Shown: positions 1-7,690 of the stretch, one piece after another
How positions within the stretch are numbered: position 1 is the stretch's first letter
How the letters are laid out: every line of letters begins with the position of its first letter
Source of the DNA: an uncultured Anaerolineae bacterium
Lineage (GTDB): Bacteria; Chloroflexota; Anaerolineae; Promineifilales; Promineifilaceae
Direction of reading: 5' to 3'
DNA: 64,000 nucleotides
Assembly: GCA_905479495.1 (NCBI GenBank)
Contig: CAJQMR010000029.1
Span: forward strand, 1-64,000
Notes under the pieces: generated by a model
What the model was told of the DNA's origin: nothing
Seen by the model: the letters and a program-made list of their open reading frames with translations, nothing else
Database searches by the model: none
Translations under genes and position numbers: made by a program

Positions 1-1
1 T

Positions 2-199
2 GAGGCGGCGCTGCCGGTCGAGAATCAGTGCAATGGCAGTGCGCCAGCGATCAATGGTACGTTCAGTCCCAACAATGCGCTGAGCGCCTTCGATGGTGAG
101 AGCAGCAGCGGCACCTGGGTGCTGTCGGTGACCGACAGCTACACCTCGGCCGATGCGGGCACGCTCAACAGTTGGAGTATTACTGTTTGTACGCCGTAG
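2..199 (+). CDS. C-terminal end of a secreted protein with a P-domain (partial)
   Basis: This is the 3' end of a gene that begins before the window. The reading frame starting at base 2 gives 65 residues and stops at TAG 197-199. The sequence contains GTWVLSVTDSYTSADAGTL followed by NSWSITVCTP. This is the typical end of the proprotein convertase P-domain (P/Homo B), a jelly-roll module found at the C-terminus of many secreted bacterial proteases and surface proteins. The catalytic or other domains lie outside the window, so the enzyme type cannot be told. It converges with the small gene that follows, and a perfect palindrome separates them. Confidence 0.8.
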   Translation, partial: EAALPVENQCNGSAPAINGTFSPNNALSAFDGESSSGTWVLSVTDSYTSADAGTLNSWSITVCTP

Positions 200-211
200 A
201 AATTTAATGTT

Positions 212-239
212 GTAGGGGCGGTTCGCGAACCGCCCCTAC
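212..239. repeat. perfect 28-base palindrome between convergent genes
   Basis: The arms GTAGGGGCGGTTCG and CGAACCGCCCCTAC are exact reverse complements with no loop. The element lies 12 bases after the stop of the P-domain gene and touches the stop of the opposing small gene. It could act as a bidirectional terminator. A GC-rich palindrome with no T-tract is also typical of dispersed REP-like elements. Nothing else in the window matches it. Confidence 0.7.
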
Positions 240-484
240 TATGCGCCTTCTCTGGAGATGGTGCGGCCCCAGGCGTGAACGGCAAAGCAAACGGCTGCAC
301 CAATTTCCGCCCCCCGCCCAATCAGCAAAAATGCGCGGCTGGCCTGAAAGGCCGAATATGCCACGACCAACCAGATGCCCACATTGAGCAGCACAAACGC
401 AATTTGCATGAGCCCCTCTTTTCCGCAACGACCTTTTTGCCAGTAACGCGGGAGAATCCAATGTTCATTCTTGGCGATCTTCAT
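239..484 (-). CDS. small hypothetical membrane protein
   Basis: An 81-residue product is read from the ATG at 484. The N-terminal part is basic (MKIAKNEHWILPRYWQKGR). A hydrophobic stretch at about residues 27-45 (QIAFVLLNVGIWLVVAYSAF) and a second weaker one near 59-72 suggest one or two membrane segments. The start overlaps the last 20 bases of the upstream VOC gene, so translational coupling is plausible. An internal ATG at residue 26 is an alternative start. I do not recognise a family. The reading is supported by the overlap with VOC and by the hydrophobic pattern only. Confidence 0.4.
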   Translation of the reverse strand: MKIAKNEHWILPRYWQKGRCGKEGLMQIAFVLLNVGIWLVVAYSAFQASRAFLLIGRGAEIGAAVCFAVHAWGRTISREGA

Positions 485-848
485 TTTCGGCCGTCCAAAA
501 TTCCAACCGGTGCCCCTCGGGATCAGAACAGTAACAAACCCGCGCTTGCCATTTTCGCTTGATCGGTGTCGTGACAATGCCTTGCTTCTCAAGTTCCGCT
601 TTCACCGCCGCCACATCAGCCACTTGCCAGGTCAAGGTTATTCCCTGGCCTTGAACGGCAGAAATGGTAGCCCGCCCCTCATTGGCGATGCTCAAAAAGC
701 TCGTCTTCGTTAGCTGAAACTCGACAAACCATTCATTGGCAAAAACAACAGGCAGTTCTAGATACTCTTTGTAGAAAGAAACCGTTTCTTGCCAATGGCG
801 ACAGTACAAAATGGTATTCGTCCGTTTGGGTTCAAATAATGCCTTCAT
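465..848 (-). CDS. VOC (glyoxalase/bleomycin-resistance) superfamily protein
   Basis: This 127-residue protein has the beta-alpha-beta-beta-beta arrangement of one vicinal-oxygen-chelate module pair. The first half has TNTILYCRHWQETVSFYKEYLEL. The second half ends in the family signature CYCSDPEGHRLEFW, where the glutamate of LEF is the usual metal ligand. The first-strand ligand position is not an obvious histidine, so metal binding and catalysis are uncertain. VOC proteins include glyoxalases, dioxygenases and antibiotic-binding proteins, and the substrate cannot be named here. The gene heads a two-gene unit with the small membrane protein. Confidence 0.75.
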   Translation of the reverse strand: MKALFEPKRTNTILYCRHWQETVSFYKEYLELPVVFANEWFVEFQLTKTSFLSIANEGRATISAVQGQGITLTWQVADVAAVKAELEKQGIVTTPIKRKWQARVCYCSDPEGHRLEFWTAENEDRQE

Positions 849-963
849 CGCTACATTTTACCTGATCTAAAAATCTCCTGTACTTAACCCCAAGAAACGT
901 TTGCCCATTGTTCAGGGGATTGATACGATTCGCCAGGCATTTACCCTATTGAGGAGCAAGCTT

Positions 964-2178
964 TTGCTGAAATCGTTGTGGCGGCAAACGGCCGTACGCC
1001 ATTCACTCATTATTTTTCTGGCACTGCGCCTCTTTTTAACAGGTTGGGCAGTCGTGGCTCAGATGGTCGTGCCTTTGCCAGAGACGGCGGATGAACGGAT
1101 ACGGCCGTATCTCAACCAGCCCATCCTCGACGACGGAGCCACCGGATTACTGCTGGGGCCGTGGCAGCGCTTTGACGCCCTGCACTACACCCGCATCGCC
1201 GCCGAGGGATATGCGCACCCTGAAGATTCCGTCTTCCCGCCTATCTACCCCCTGCTGATTAGGGCGCTGGGGGGACTGTTTGGCGGTTCGCATACGACAC
1301 ACATGGCCGCTGGCATTTTCATCTCCAATGTGGCGCTGCTGGGACTGCTCATTTTGCTGCACAAAGTCGGCAGCGAGCTACTTGGGCCGGACCATGCCCC
1401 CCGGCTGCTGCTCTATTTTGTCCTTTTCCCCGCCGGATTTTTCCTCTTCGCCCCCTACTCAGAATCGCTGTTTTTGCTGCTGACGCTGGCATCACTTTGG
1501 TTAGGATTTAATGACCGCCTGGAGTGGGCTGGCGTGCTTGGACTGCTGGCAGCCCTCACACGCCTCACGGGCTGGGTGCTGATTGTGCCGCTGGCTTACC
1601 AGTTTTGGCGGCAACATCTGGGCCAGGGGGCGTGGAAAATCTCTCCGGCTGGCAGTTGGTACCCAAAATTGTATGCCAAGGCTGCGGCCGTTTTCCTACC
1701 CATGATCGGTTTTTTGCTGTTTGTACTGTACCGTGGCCTGCTGGGCCTGCCGGGACTCAGCCGCATCTACGCCGAATATTGGTTCCAGCGCACTGGCATC
1801 CCCGGCACCGATCTACTGCGCGCTTTACAAGGCATGTTTGGCCTAGGCACGGGCCGCGCTGGAGAGTTCACCCTCTGGTTCGACTTTTTCGTTTCACTGC
1901 TGCTGCTCGTAACAACCGTGTGGGCGTTTTTCCGCTGGCGGCGTCAGCTGGGCTGGGGATTGTACGCCGCTATGCTGCTCTTTTTTATGCTGCTGCCTAG
2001 CTCAGAATTCAAACCACTGTACTCCTTTTCCCGCTACGCGTTGGCCTTTTTCCCCACCTTTTTTCTTTTGGCCACAGCAGGAGCAAATGGCAAAATTCAC
2101 CGACTCATTTTGTATCCATCCATCATGTTGTATCTTTATTTTTCCGCTCAGTTTTTTATATGGGGCTGGGTAGCTTGA
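964..2178 (+). CDS. PIG-V-like mannosyltransferase family membrane protein
   Basis: This polytopic protein has about ten hydrophobic segments. An early luminal loop reads WQRFDALHYTRIAAEGY and is followed by FPPIYPLLIRALGG. This (W)xxxDxxxY-x-GY-FPxYP pattern is characteristic of the PIG-V/GT-C mannosyltransferases, which transfer sugars from lipid-linked donors. The start is chosen at TTG 964 because GAGGAG lies seven bases upstream, giving 404 residues. An in-frame TTG at 901 would add 21 residues but has no good ribosome binding site. There is no ATG near the N-terminus. No glycosylation partner genes are adjacent. The acceptor (cell-envelope glycan or protein) is unknown. Confidence 0.7.
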   Translation: MLKSLWRQTAVRHSLIIFLALRLFLTGWAVVAQMVVPLPETADERIRPYLNQPILDDGATGLLLGPWQRFDALHYTRIAAEGYAHPEDSVFPPIYPLLIRALGGLFGGSHTTHMAAGIFISNVALLGLLILLHKVGSELLGPDHAPRLLLYFVLFPAGFFLFAPYSESLFLLLTLASLWLGFNDRLEWAGVLGLLAALTRLTGWVLIVPLAYQFWRQHLGQGAWKISPAGSWYPKLYAKAAAVFLPMIGFLLFVLYRGLLGLPGLSRIYAEYWFQRTGIPGTDLLRALQGMFGLGTGRAGEFTLWFDFFVSLLLLVTTVWAFFRWRRQLGWGLYAAMLLFFMLLPSSEFKPLYSFSRYALAFFPTFFLLATAGANGKIHRLILYPSIMLYLYFSAQFFIWGWVA

Positions 2179-2458
2179 GGTTCTTTTGTCACAAAGAACA
2201 CTGAGTAAAAAGAGGTGTGAACACAGGCGCATTCTCCGACGGGTAGCCCATTTCTCCTATTCACGCTAAATAGCATGTCGCCTATAGTCGAATCACGCTT
2301 ATTGTTGTGGCTATCGCTGGCCACAATGCTTCTTCACCAGTCAGCTGCTGATTTCGCGGCAAACTGACACTCCCTTTTGTATTAACTGGAAGATAAACCA
2401 TGTTCAATGGCGCGTGTTTGCCTATCGTTTGGCATTGGTTTCCGAAGGAGCAGAATAG

Positions 2459-3100
2459 ATGGATTTGCACACAAGTTTACTCATTGGTCATATTATTGGC
2501 GTGGCCTTAGGCGCAGGTGGCGCGACGACAAGTGACTTTTTATTTTTGAGCATTTTGCGCAACGGCCGTATCGAGAAAGCCGAGTTTCGCCTGCTAAAAG
2601 TAGCGTCTGGCATCGTTATTGGCGGGCTGATGCTGCTGACGGCCACCGGATTGGGCCTCATCATCTTGAGTGGCAGCGTGAGTCATCGCTTTTTTGCCAA
2701 GATGACCATTGTGCTTATCGCCGCCCTAAATGGCGGCTTGATGCATGTGAAGCTTTTCCCCTTGCTGCAACAATCCGCCAGGAAACATCAGATGTTTCAT
2801 CTGAATGGCTTTGCCCAGAAACTGCCGGTGATTTCCGTGTTTGGCGGGATTTCGGCCGTTTCCTGGTACACGGCGCTGGTGTTGGGTGCCTGGCGCAGCC
2901 TCACATTGGGGTATGCTCAAATTCTAACTGGCTATACGGCCGTTTTGCTATTGGCCATGTTGGGCGCAATGATAAGCACGCGCTGGCTGCTGCATAAAAA
3001 TGGCCCCAGGCTGGACCATCCCAAACGGGAGCGACGCGCCCAAAAGCGTTCTGGTCCCAAGGCCATTCTACATCCCGCCAGCCATACCCGCATTGACTGA
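2459..3100 (+). CDS. conserved hypothetical membrane protein, about five membrane spans
   Basis: A 213-residue protein starts at ATG 2459 behind the good ribosome binding site AAGGAG. Hydrophobic segments appear near residues 7-27, 48-70, 80-100, 122-145 and 155-175. The tail is strongly basic (PKRERRAQKRSGPKA) and likely cytoplasmic. Histidines in the first helix (SLLIGHIIGVALGAGG) and a later GLMHVKL are reminiscent of membrane redox or heme-binding proteins, but that is a weak hint. I do not recognise a named family. It is followed in the same direction by yjbQ. Confidence 0.6.
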   Translation: MDLHTSLLIGHIIGVALGAGGATTSDFLFLSILRNGRIEKAEFRLLKVASGIVIGGLMLLTATGLGLIILSGSVSHRFFAKMTIVLIAALNGGLMHVKLFPLLQQSARKHQMFHLNGFAQKLPVISVFGGISAVSWYTALVLGAWRSLTLGYAQILTGYTAVLLLAMLGAMISTRWLLHKNGPRLDHPKRERRAQKRSGPKAILHPASHTRID

Positions 3101-3176
3101 GCAATAATCTCGACAACCAGAACGGCGTCCGCTAAGATCAGGTCATGTTGCTTACCATACACCTGAGGAGGAGAAT

Positions 3177-3599
3177 ATGACGGTACAGACGCAAAGCATT
3201 GAACTGCAAACAAAGGGTGATGCCGATGTCTTGGACATCACCGCTCAAGTAGCCAGGGCAGTCCAAAAATGTGGTTTACAAGATGGCATCGTGACTGTAT
3301 TCTGTCCCTCCGCTACCAGCGCCCTAACCACCATTGAATACGAATCCGGCTGTATCAGTGATTTGCGCCGCCTGTTTGATGAAATCGTGGCCCGGGATCG
3401 TCATTATGAACACAATGCGCGGTGGCAAGATGGCAACGGCCACAGTCATGTTCGTGCCGCACTGCTTGGCCCTTCGTTAACGGTGCCGTTTGTGAACGGC
3501 CGTCTCACCTTGGGCACCTGGCAGCAAATCATCTACGTTGACTTTGATAATCGGCCACGGCAGCGGGAACTGATTGTACAACTACTCGGCGAGGCATAA
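3177..3599 (+). CDS. yjbQ: YjbQ/UPF0047 family protein (secondary thiamine-phosphate synthase-like)
   Basis: This 140-residue protein has the family blocks TVFCPSATSALTTIEYE, DGNGHSHVRAALLGPSLTVP and GTWQQIIYVDFDNRPRQRE. The histidines in GNGHSHV and the C-terminal D/R cluster are the usual conserved site. The family is widespread and the E. coli member has weak thiamine-phosphate synthase activity; the physiological role is not settled. The length matches the family, so the gene is complete. The start ATG at 3177 has a strong GAGGAGGAG ribosome binding site. Confidence 0.88.
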   Translation: MTVQTQSIELQTKGDADVLDITAQVARAVQKCGLQDGIVTVFCPSATSALTTIEYESGCISDLRRLFDEIVARDRHYEHNARWQDGNGHSHVRAALLGPSLTVPFVNGRLTLGTWQQIIYVDFDNRPRQRELIVQLLGEA

Positions 3600-3628
3600 T
3601 CCACTGGTTTGCCTCACTTTAATCCAGT

Positions 3629-4153
3629 ATGATTACCAGCATGACGCTAAAAATTCGCCCAGAAACGGCCGTAGACGCCGACAAAGTATTCGCAGTGGAA
3701 GCCGCCGCCTTTGAGCGCCCAGCCGAAGCAGAGCTTGTGCAAAAATTGCAGCAAAGCGGGGTAGACACCATTTCCCTGGTTGCCTGGCTGGATGACGAGG
3801 TGGTCGGGCACATTTTGTTTTCGCCAGTAACGGTAAAAAATGATGAAGGGGAATTTACGGCCGTAGGACTTGGTCCGGTTGCAGTCTCCCCCAATCACCA
3901 AAACAAAGGCATCGGCGCAGAATTGTGCCGCGCCGGGCTGGCCGCCAGTTTACAAGCAGGATACGACTTGGCCTTTGTCCTCGGCCACCCAAATTATTAT
4001 CCCCGCTTCGGCTTTACCCCATCCGCCCCGCTGGGACTGCGCTGCCAATTCGATGTGCCAGACGAGGCATTTATGGTTGCCGAACTGGTGCCCGGTGCGC
4101 TACAAAACAAGCGCGGCACGGTTTATTATCACCCGCTGTTCAACGGCGTTTAG
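3629..4153 (+). CDS. GNAT N-acetyltransferase, YhbS-like
   Basis: A 174-residue single-domain acetyltransferase. Motif A reads VAVSPNHQNKGIGAELCRAGL, with the Q/R-x-x-G-x-G/A acetyl-CoA pyrophosphate loop as QNKGIG. The segment LGHPNYYPRFGFTPSAPLGL is characteristic of the YhbS-like subgroup, and the protein ends with a short PLFNGV. It would transfer an acetyl group from acetyl-CoA to a small molecule or amine that cannot be inferred. The start could instead be ATG 3641 (MTLKIRP); neither candidate has a clear ribosome binding site. The gene carries two copies of the dispersed ACGGCCGT palindrome. Confidence 0.8.
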   Translation: MITSMTLKIRPETAVDADKVFAVEAAAFERPAEAELVQKLQQSGVDTISLVAWLDDEVVGHILFSPVTVKNDEGEFTAVGLGPVAVSPNHQNKGIGAELCRAGLAASLQAGYDLAFVLGHPNYYPRFGFTPSAPLGLRCQFDVPDEAFMVAELVPGALQNKRGTVYYHPLFNGV

Positions 4154-4158
4154 AAAAC

Positions 4159-4226
4159 AATCAGGACTGGCAGTCCTGATTTCGAATGAGCCTTGTTCTA
4201 TCGGAAACCAGGACGGCCAGTCCTCG
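4159..4226. repeat. two short inverted repeats of the same family between genes
   Basis: The first copy, at 4159-4181, has arms ATCAGGACT and AGTCCTGAT around a short centre. The second, near 4208-4226, is a related but decayed copy (CCAGGACGGCCAGTCCTCG). They fill the 100-base gap between the acetyltransferase and CYTH genes. They look like a small dispersed hairpin element rather than a terminator, because no T-tract follows. Confidence 0.5.
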
Positions 4227-4253
4227 TCTCTACAAAATTCTTGGACTTGCTAA

Positions 4254-4787
4254 ATGGCCCACAAATACGCGCAAATTGAACGGGAACGGCGCTGGCTTTT
4301 GGCCACCTTGCCAGACTCGCTGCAAAACAGCCAGGATTATCAGCGCATTGAAGATCGCTACATCACCGGCACGCCGCTGCGCCTGCGCCGCATGACGGAT
4401 GCCACCGGGCAAATAACAGCTCGTAAGCTGACACAAAAATATCAGGCAGCCGATCAAACCGCTTACGCTACCACCATCACCAATTTTTACCTGGATGAAG
4501 TCAGCTACGCACTGCTAGAAACCTTGCCTGCCCAAATTTTGGTGAAGAAGCGGTATACGTTGGCGGACGGCCGTTTCCAATTCAGCATCGATCAGTTCAA
4601 TGGCCCACTCAACGGCCTGATCCTGGCCGAAATCGAGCAGCCAGACATGCACAGCCTAATGCAGGTTCCTCACCCCACCTTTGCCCAGCGCGAAGTCACC
4701 GAAGACCCGCGCTTCACTGGCGGCGCGCTGGTACATCTGACAGCAGTGCAATGCCAACAGCTTTTACAAAAGATATTGAGTAATTGA
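4254..4787 (+). CDS. CYTH domain protein (triphosphate tunnel metalloenzyme family)
   Basis: A 177-residue protein. The N-terminus has IERERRWLL, the family's ExExK-like signature in the variant ExExR. Further conserved charged strands follow: RLRRM, ARKLTQKYQ, VKKRYTL, FSIDQFNG and LILAEIEQP. These line the tunnel that binds triphosphate with Mg2+ or Mn2+. Members hydrolyse thiamine triphosphate or inorganic triphosphate, or make cAMP; the activity cannot be told from sequence alone. The last codons (ILSN and stop) are formed by a tandem repeat array, so the true ancestral C-terminus may have been replaced. Confidence 0.82.
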   Translation: MAHKYAQIERERRWLLATLPDSLQNSQDYQRIEDRYITGTPLRLRRMTDATGQITARKLTQKYQAADQTAYATTITNFYLDEVSYALLETLPAQILVKKRYTLADGRFQFSIDQFNGPLNGLILAEIEQPDMHSLMQVPHPTFAQREVTEDPRFTGGALVHLTAVQCQQLLQKILSN

Positions 4788-4868
4788 GCAATTGGGTAAT
4801 TATGCGCCCAAATTACTCAATTACTCAGTTACTCAATTACATTTACTCAGTTACTCAATTACATTTTC
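4775..4868. repeat. 8-base-period tandem array forming a hairpin at a stop codon
   Basis: The top strand reads ATTGAGTA-ATTGAGCA-ATTGGGTA and, after a short spacer, TTACTCAA-TTACTCAG-TTACTCAA. The second half is the reverse complement of the first, so the array can fold on itself. A further partial copy (TTTACTCAG-TTACTCAA) follows. The stop codon of the CYTH gene lies inside the array at 4785-4787. The element fills the gap before serA. Confidence 0.75.
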
Positions 4869-4980
4869 TAGAACGTTTGCCCCTAAACCAACCCCGACTA
4901 TAATTCCCTCATACCTTAACCCACAACAAATATCCCCAAACTGCATGGCAGCAAACCATTATCCAAGAAAAGGGAGACCT

Positions 4981-6564
4981 ATGTACAAAATATTGATCTC
5001 AGACAAACTGGGGCAGGCTGGGCTGGATCGACTCGATCTAGCCAAAGATGCCCAATATGACATGAAGCCTGGCCTCAGCAAGGAAGAATTGCTGGCCATC
5101 CTGCCCGAGTATGACGCGCTCATCATTCGCAGCGGTACCAAGGCAGATGCCGACGTACTGACCGCTGGCACCAACCTCAAAGTGGTCGGGCGCGCCGGGA
5201 TTGGCGTGGACAATGTGGATGTGCGGGCGGCGACCATGCGCGGCATCATCGTCATGAACACACCCCAAGCCAACAGTATCGCCACCGCCGAGCAGGCCGT
5301 TGCCCTCATGCTGGCCGCCAGTCGGCATACGGCCCAATCCCACGCCTCGCTAAAAGATGGCGAATGGAAGCGTTCCCAATTTGTGGGTACAGAGCTGTAC
5401 CGCAAAACGTTGGGCATTATCGGCTTTGGCCGGATTGGGCGGCTGGTTGCCAAACGCGCCCAGGCATTTGGCATGGAAATTTTGGCCTACGATCCATATG
5501 TTTCCGAAGAAGTAGGGCAAGAGCTGGGCGTGACACTGGTTGATCTGGATGATTTGCTGGCTCAAGCTGACTACATCAGCCTACACACCGCCCTCCTGCC
5601 AGAAACCGAAAAAATGATCAATGCCCAAACCATCGCCCAGATGAAACCCGGCATGATTTTGATCAACGCAGCGCGTGGCAAGCTCATTGATGAAGAAGCC
5701 CTGGCAGAAGGGCTGAAAAATGGTCAAATTAAAACGGCCGCTCTCGACGTTTATCAAAAAGAGCCGCCAGGGGACAATCCGCTCATCGGCCTGCCCAACG
5801 TGCTGCACACGCCTCACCTGGGGGCCAGCACCGAGGAAGCCCAGCGGGACGTGGCCACCCAAATTGTGGACCAGGTGCTGGATGCCCTGCGCGGCACCGA
5901 TTTCCGTAACGCCATCAATTTACCTTTCCAGGCCGGGCCAGACTTTGCCGAAACACGGCCGTATATGGAACTGGGTGAAAAGTTGGGACGGCTGCACTGC
6001 TATTTGGCCGATGGGGCCATTCGTCGCGTTGAAATCGAGGCAAGAGGCGAAACGGTTAACGAGCTGATTAAACCAATTGCCGCCGGGTTGCTCAAAGGCA
6101 TTCTGGAAAAATCGATTAGCGACCAGGTAAATTACATCAATGCCCCGCTGCTGGCCGAAGAGAACGGCATCACCGTAGCCCAAACCAAAGCAGCCAGCTC
6201 CCTGGACTTTGCCAACCTTATCACCTGCCGGGTCACCTGGGACGGCGGTGAGCGCACCCTGGCGGGCATGTTGTTCGGCGGCGTGGAGCCGCGCATTGTG
6301 CAGGTGGATGATTACAAACTGGACGCCCGCCCTGACGGGCATGTGCTGGTGATGCAAAACAAGGATGTGCATGGTGTCATCGGGCAGGTGGGCACCATTT
6401 TGGCCGCCTACGAGGTGAACATTGCCGAGTGGCGCATGGGCCGCGACAAGCCCGGCGGCGAAGCGCTGTCTTTCATTAATCTGGACAGCGAGCCCAGTAA
6501 AGAAGTGATTGATGCCCTGAATAAAGTTTCAGCTATCACCCAGGTAAAATTGATCACGCTTTAA
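4981..6564 (+). CDS. serA: D-3-phosphoglycerate dehydrogenase
   Basis: A 527-residue enzyme of the long SerA type, catalysing the first step of serine synthesis: 3-phosphoglycerate plus NAD+ to 3-phosphohydroxypyruvate. The NAD fold has GIIGFGRIGRLVAKR at about residue 145. The catalytic arginine lies in INAARGKLIDEEAL near 230, the glutamate near 260 (YQKEPP), and the histidine in LHTPHLGAST near 279. The C-terminal part contains the intervening domain and an ACT domain (VLVMQNKDVHGVIGQVGTIL), which usually gives serine feedback control. ATG 4981 follows AAAAGGGAG. An earlier in-frame start would run through the repeat array and is rejected. A terminator follows the stop. Confidence 0.96.
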   Translation: MYKILISDKLGQAGLDRLDLAKDAQYDMKPGLSKEELLAILPEYDALIIRSGTKADADVLTAGTNLKVVGRAGIGVDNVDVRAATMRGIIVMNTPQANSIATAEQAVALMLAASRHTAQSHASLKDGEWKRSQFVGTELYRKTLGIIGFGRIGRLVAKRAQAFGMEILAYDPYVSEEVGQELGVTLVDLDDLLAQADYISLHTALLPETEKMINAQTIAQMKPGMILINAARGKLIDEEALAEGLKNGQIKTAALDVYQKEPPGDNPLIGLPNVLHTPHLGASTEEAQRDVATQIVDQVLDALRGTDFRNAINLPFQAGPDFAETRPYMELGEKLGRLHCYLADGAIRRVEIEARGETVNELIKPIAAGLLKGILEKSISDQVNYINAPLLAEENGITVAQTKAASSLDFANLITCRVTWDGGERTLAGMLFGGVEPRIVQVDDYKLDARPDGHVLVMQNKDVHGVIGQVGTILAAYEVNIAEWRMGRDKPGGEALSFINLDSEPSKEVIDALNKVSAITQVKLITL

Positions 6565-6594
6565 AAAACAGAACTCCAATCTGTAATCTATTCA

Positions 6595-6625
6595 AAAAAC
6601 AGCCGGAAAAACCCGGCTGTTTTGC
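6595..6625 (+). terminator. intrinsic terminator after serA
   Basis: The hairpin has arms AACAGCCGG and CCGGCTGTT around an A-rich loop and is followed by TTTGCTTT. It begins about 30 bases after the serA stop codon and separates serA from the convergent lipoprotein gene. Confidence 0.85.
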
Positions 6626-6680
6626 TTTAAAGTACCAATTGGCCAAACTCTTAATTACATGTCCTAAATTTGCAGCCTAT

Positions 6681-7667
6681 TTACCCTTGGCAACACACAT
6701 CGGATATCCAACCATCTGGGTAACCGGAAATCATCGCTTGATTTTTACCATCAATATTCATAACGAAGCTTCTAAATTGCTTGTCACCAAAGTTATCAAA
6801 AACAGATGCATCGCGCTGTGAGGAGAATATTATTTTTTCTCCATCAAGCGTCCATATTGGACGGAAATCGTCAGCTACATTATTTGTAAGATTTTTCTGG
6901 TCTGAGCCATCCTCATTCATGATATAGATTTCTTTATTACCATCTCTTTCCGAAGTGAAGATGATTTTTGTGCCATCTGGTGACCAGCTAGGGTCAAATT
7001 CATCGGCTTGGGTATTGGTAAGCCGTCTGAGATTATTCCCACTTATATCCATGACATATATGTCAGTATTGCGTTCTTCATCCCGATCTGAATAAAATGT
7101 TAATTTGGATCCATCAGGAGACCAATCCACCTGATATTCGTTGGCGGAGCTGTTTGATAGATTGGTTTGATTTTTACCGTCAGAATCCATGATATATATC
7201 TCATCATTGCCATCACGATCAGAAATATAAATAATTTTTGATCCATCGGGTGACCATACCGGATTGGTATCACCACTTGGATGATTTGTTAGGTTTGTCT
7301 GATTTTTCCCATCAGAATCCATAACATAGATTTCATAATTGCCGTCGCGATCCGAAGCAAACACAATTTGTGATCCATCGGGCGAAAAAGCAGGAAAACT
7401 ATCTTCTGCGGAATTATTAGTTAATTTTATTGGCTGAGATTCGTTCATACGGATTACAAAGATTTCTTGTTCATACCCTAAAACTTTCCCTGTCTCATCA
7501 GACCGCAACACTTCCTGCTCTTCGTCCCACCTTGCATAAACTGCTTTTTCAAAAAGATCGTTATGAGATATTGATGAAGTGAAAGAACATGAGGAAAATA
7601 CCAAAGTCACCAAAGCACTCAAAAAAGCTAACATCATTTGATGTTTAGGAAAGAAGAACTGTTTCAT
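6681..7667 (-). CDS. TolB-like WD40/PD40 beta-propeller lipoprotein
   Basis: A 328-residue exported lipoprotein. The signal peptide ends in the lipobox VFSSC with the lipidated cysteine at residue 27. Five to six blades follow with the repeated pattern FSPDGSxIxFxSDRDGNxEIYVMDxDG, the PD40 repeat of TolB and related periplasmic propellers. Such propellers usually bind peptides or act as scaffolds; no catalytic site is seen. The gene is clearly more AT-rich than its neighbours and has none of the ACGGCCGT palindromes found throughout the rest of the window, which suggests recent acquisition. No Tol-Pal genes are near, so it is not a housekeeping tolB. Confidence 0.85.
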   Translation of the reverse strand: MKQFFFPKHQMMLAFLSALVTLVFSSCSFTSSISHNDLFEKAVYARWDEEQEVLRSDETGKVLGYEQEIFVIRMNESQPIKLTNNSAEDSFPAFSPDGSQIVFASDRDGNYEIYVMDSDGKNQTNLTNHPSGDTNPVWSPDGSKIIYISDRDGNDEIYIMDSDGKNQTNLSNSSANEYQVDWSPDGSKLTFYSDRDEERNTDIYVMDISGNNLRRLTNTQADEFDPSWSPDGTKIIFTSERDGNKEIYIMNEDGSDQKNLTNNVADDFRPIWTLDGEKIIFSSQRDASVFDNFGDKQFRSFVMNIDGKNQAMISGYPDGWISDVCCQG

Positions 7668-7690
7668 AATTATTGTGTATTTATCTAGAT

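Noticed and set aside
4775..4868. CRISPR-like array
   Set aside because: The units are 7-8 bases with no spacers. No array with 25-40-base repeats and no cas gene was seen anywhere in the window.
4792..4980. An N-terminal extension of serA by 63 residues
   Set aside because: It would translate the tandem repeat array and has no ribosome binding site; ATG 4981 has one and gives the normal family length.
6681..7667. Housekeeping tolB
   Set aside because: It has PD40 repeats but is a lipoprotein, lacks the TolB N-terminal domain, and has no tolA, pal or tolQR neighbours.
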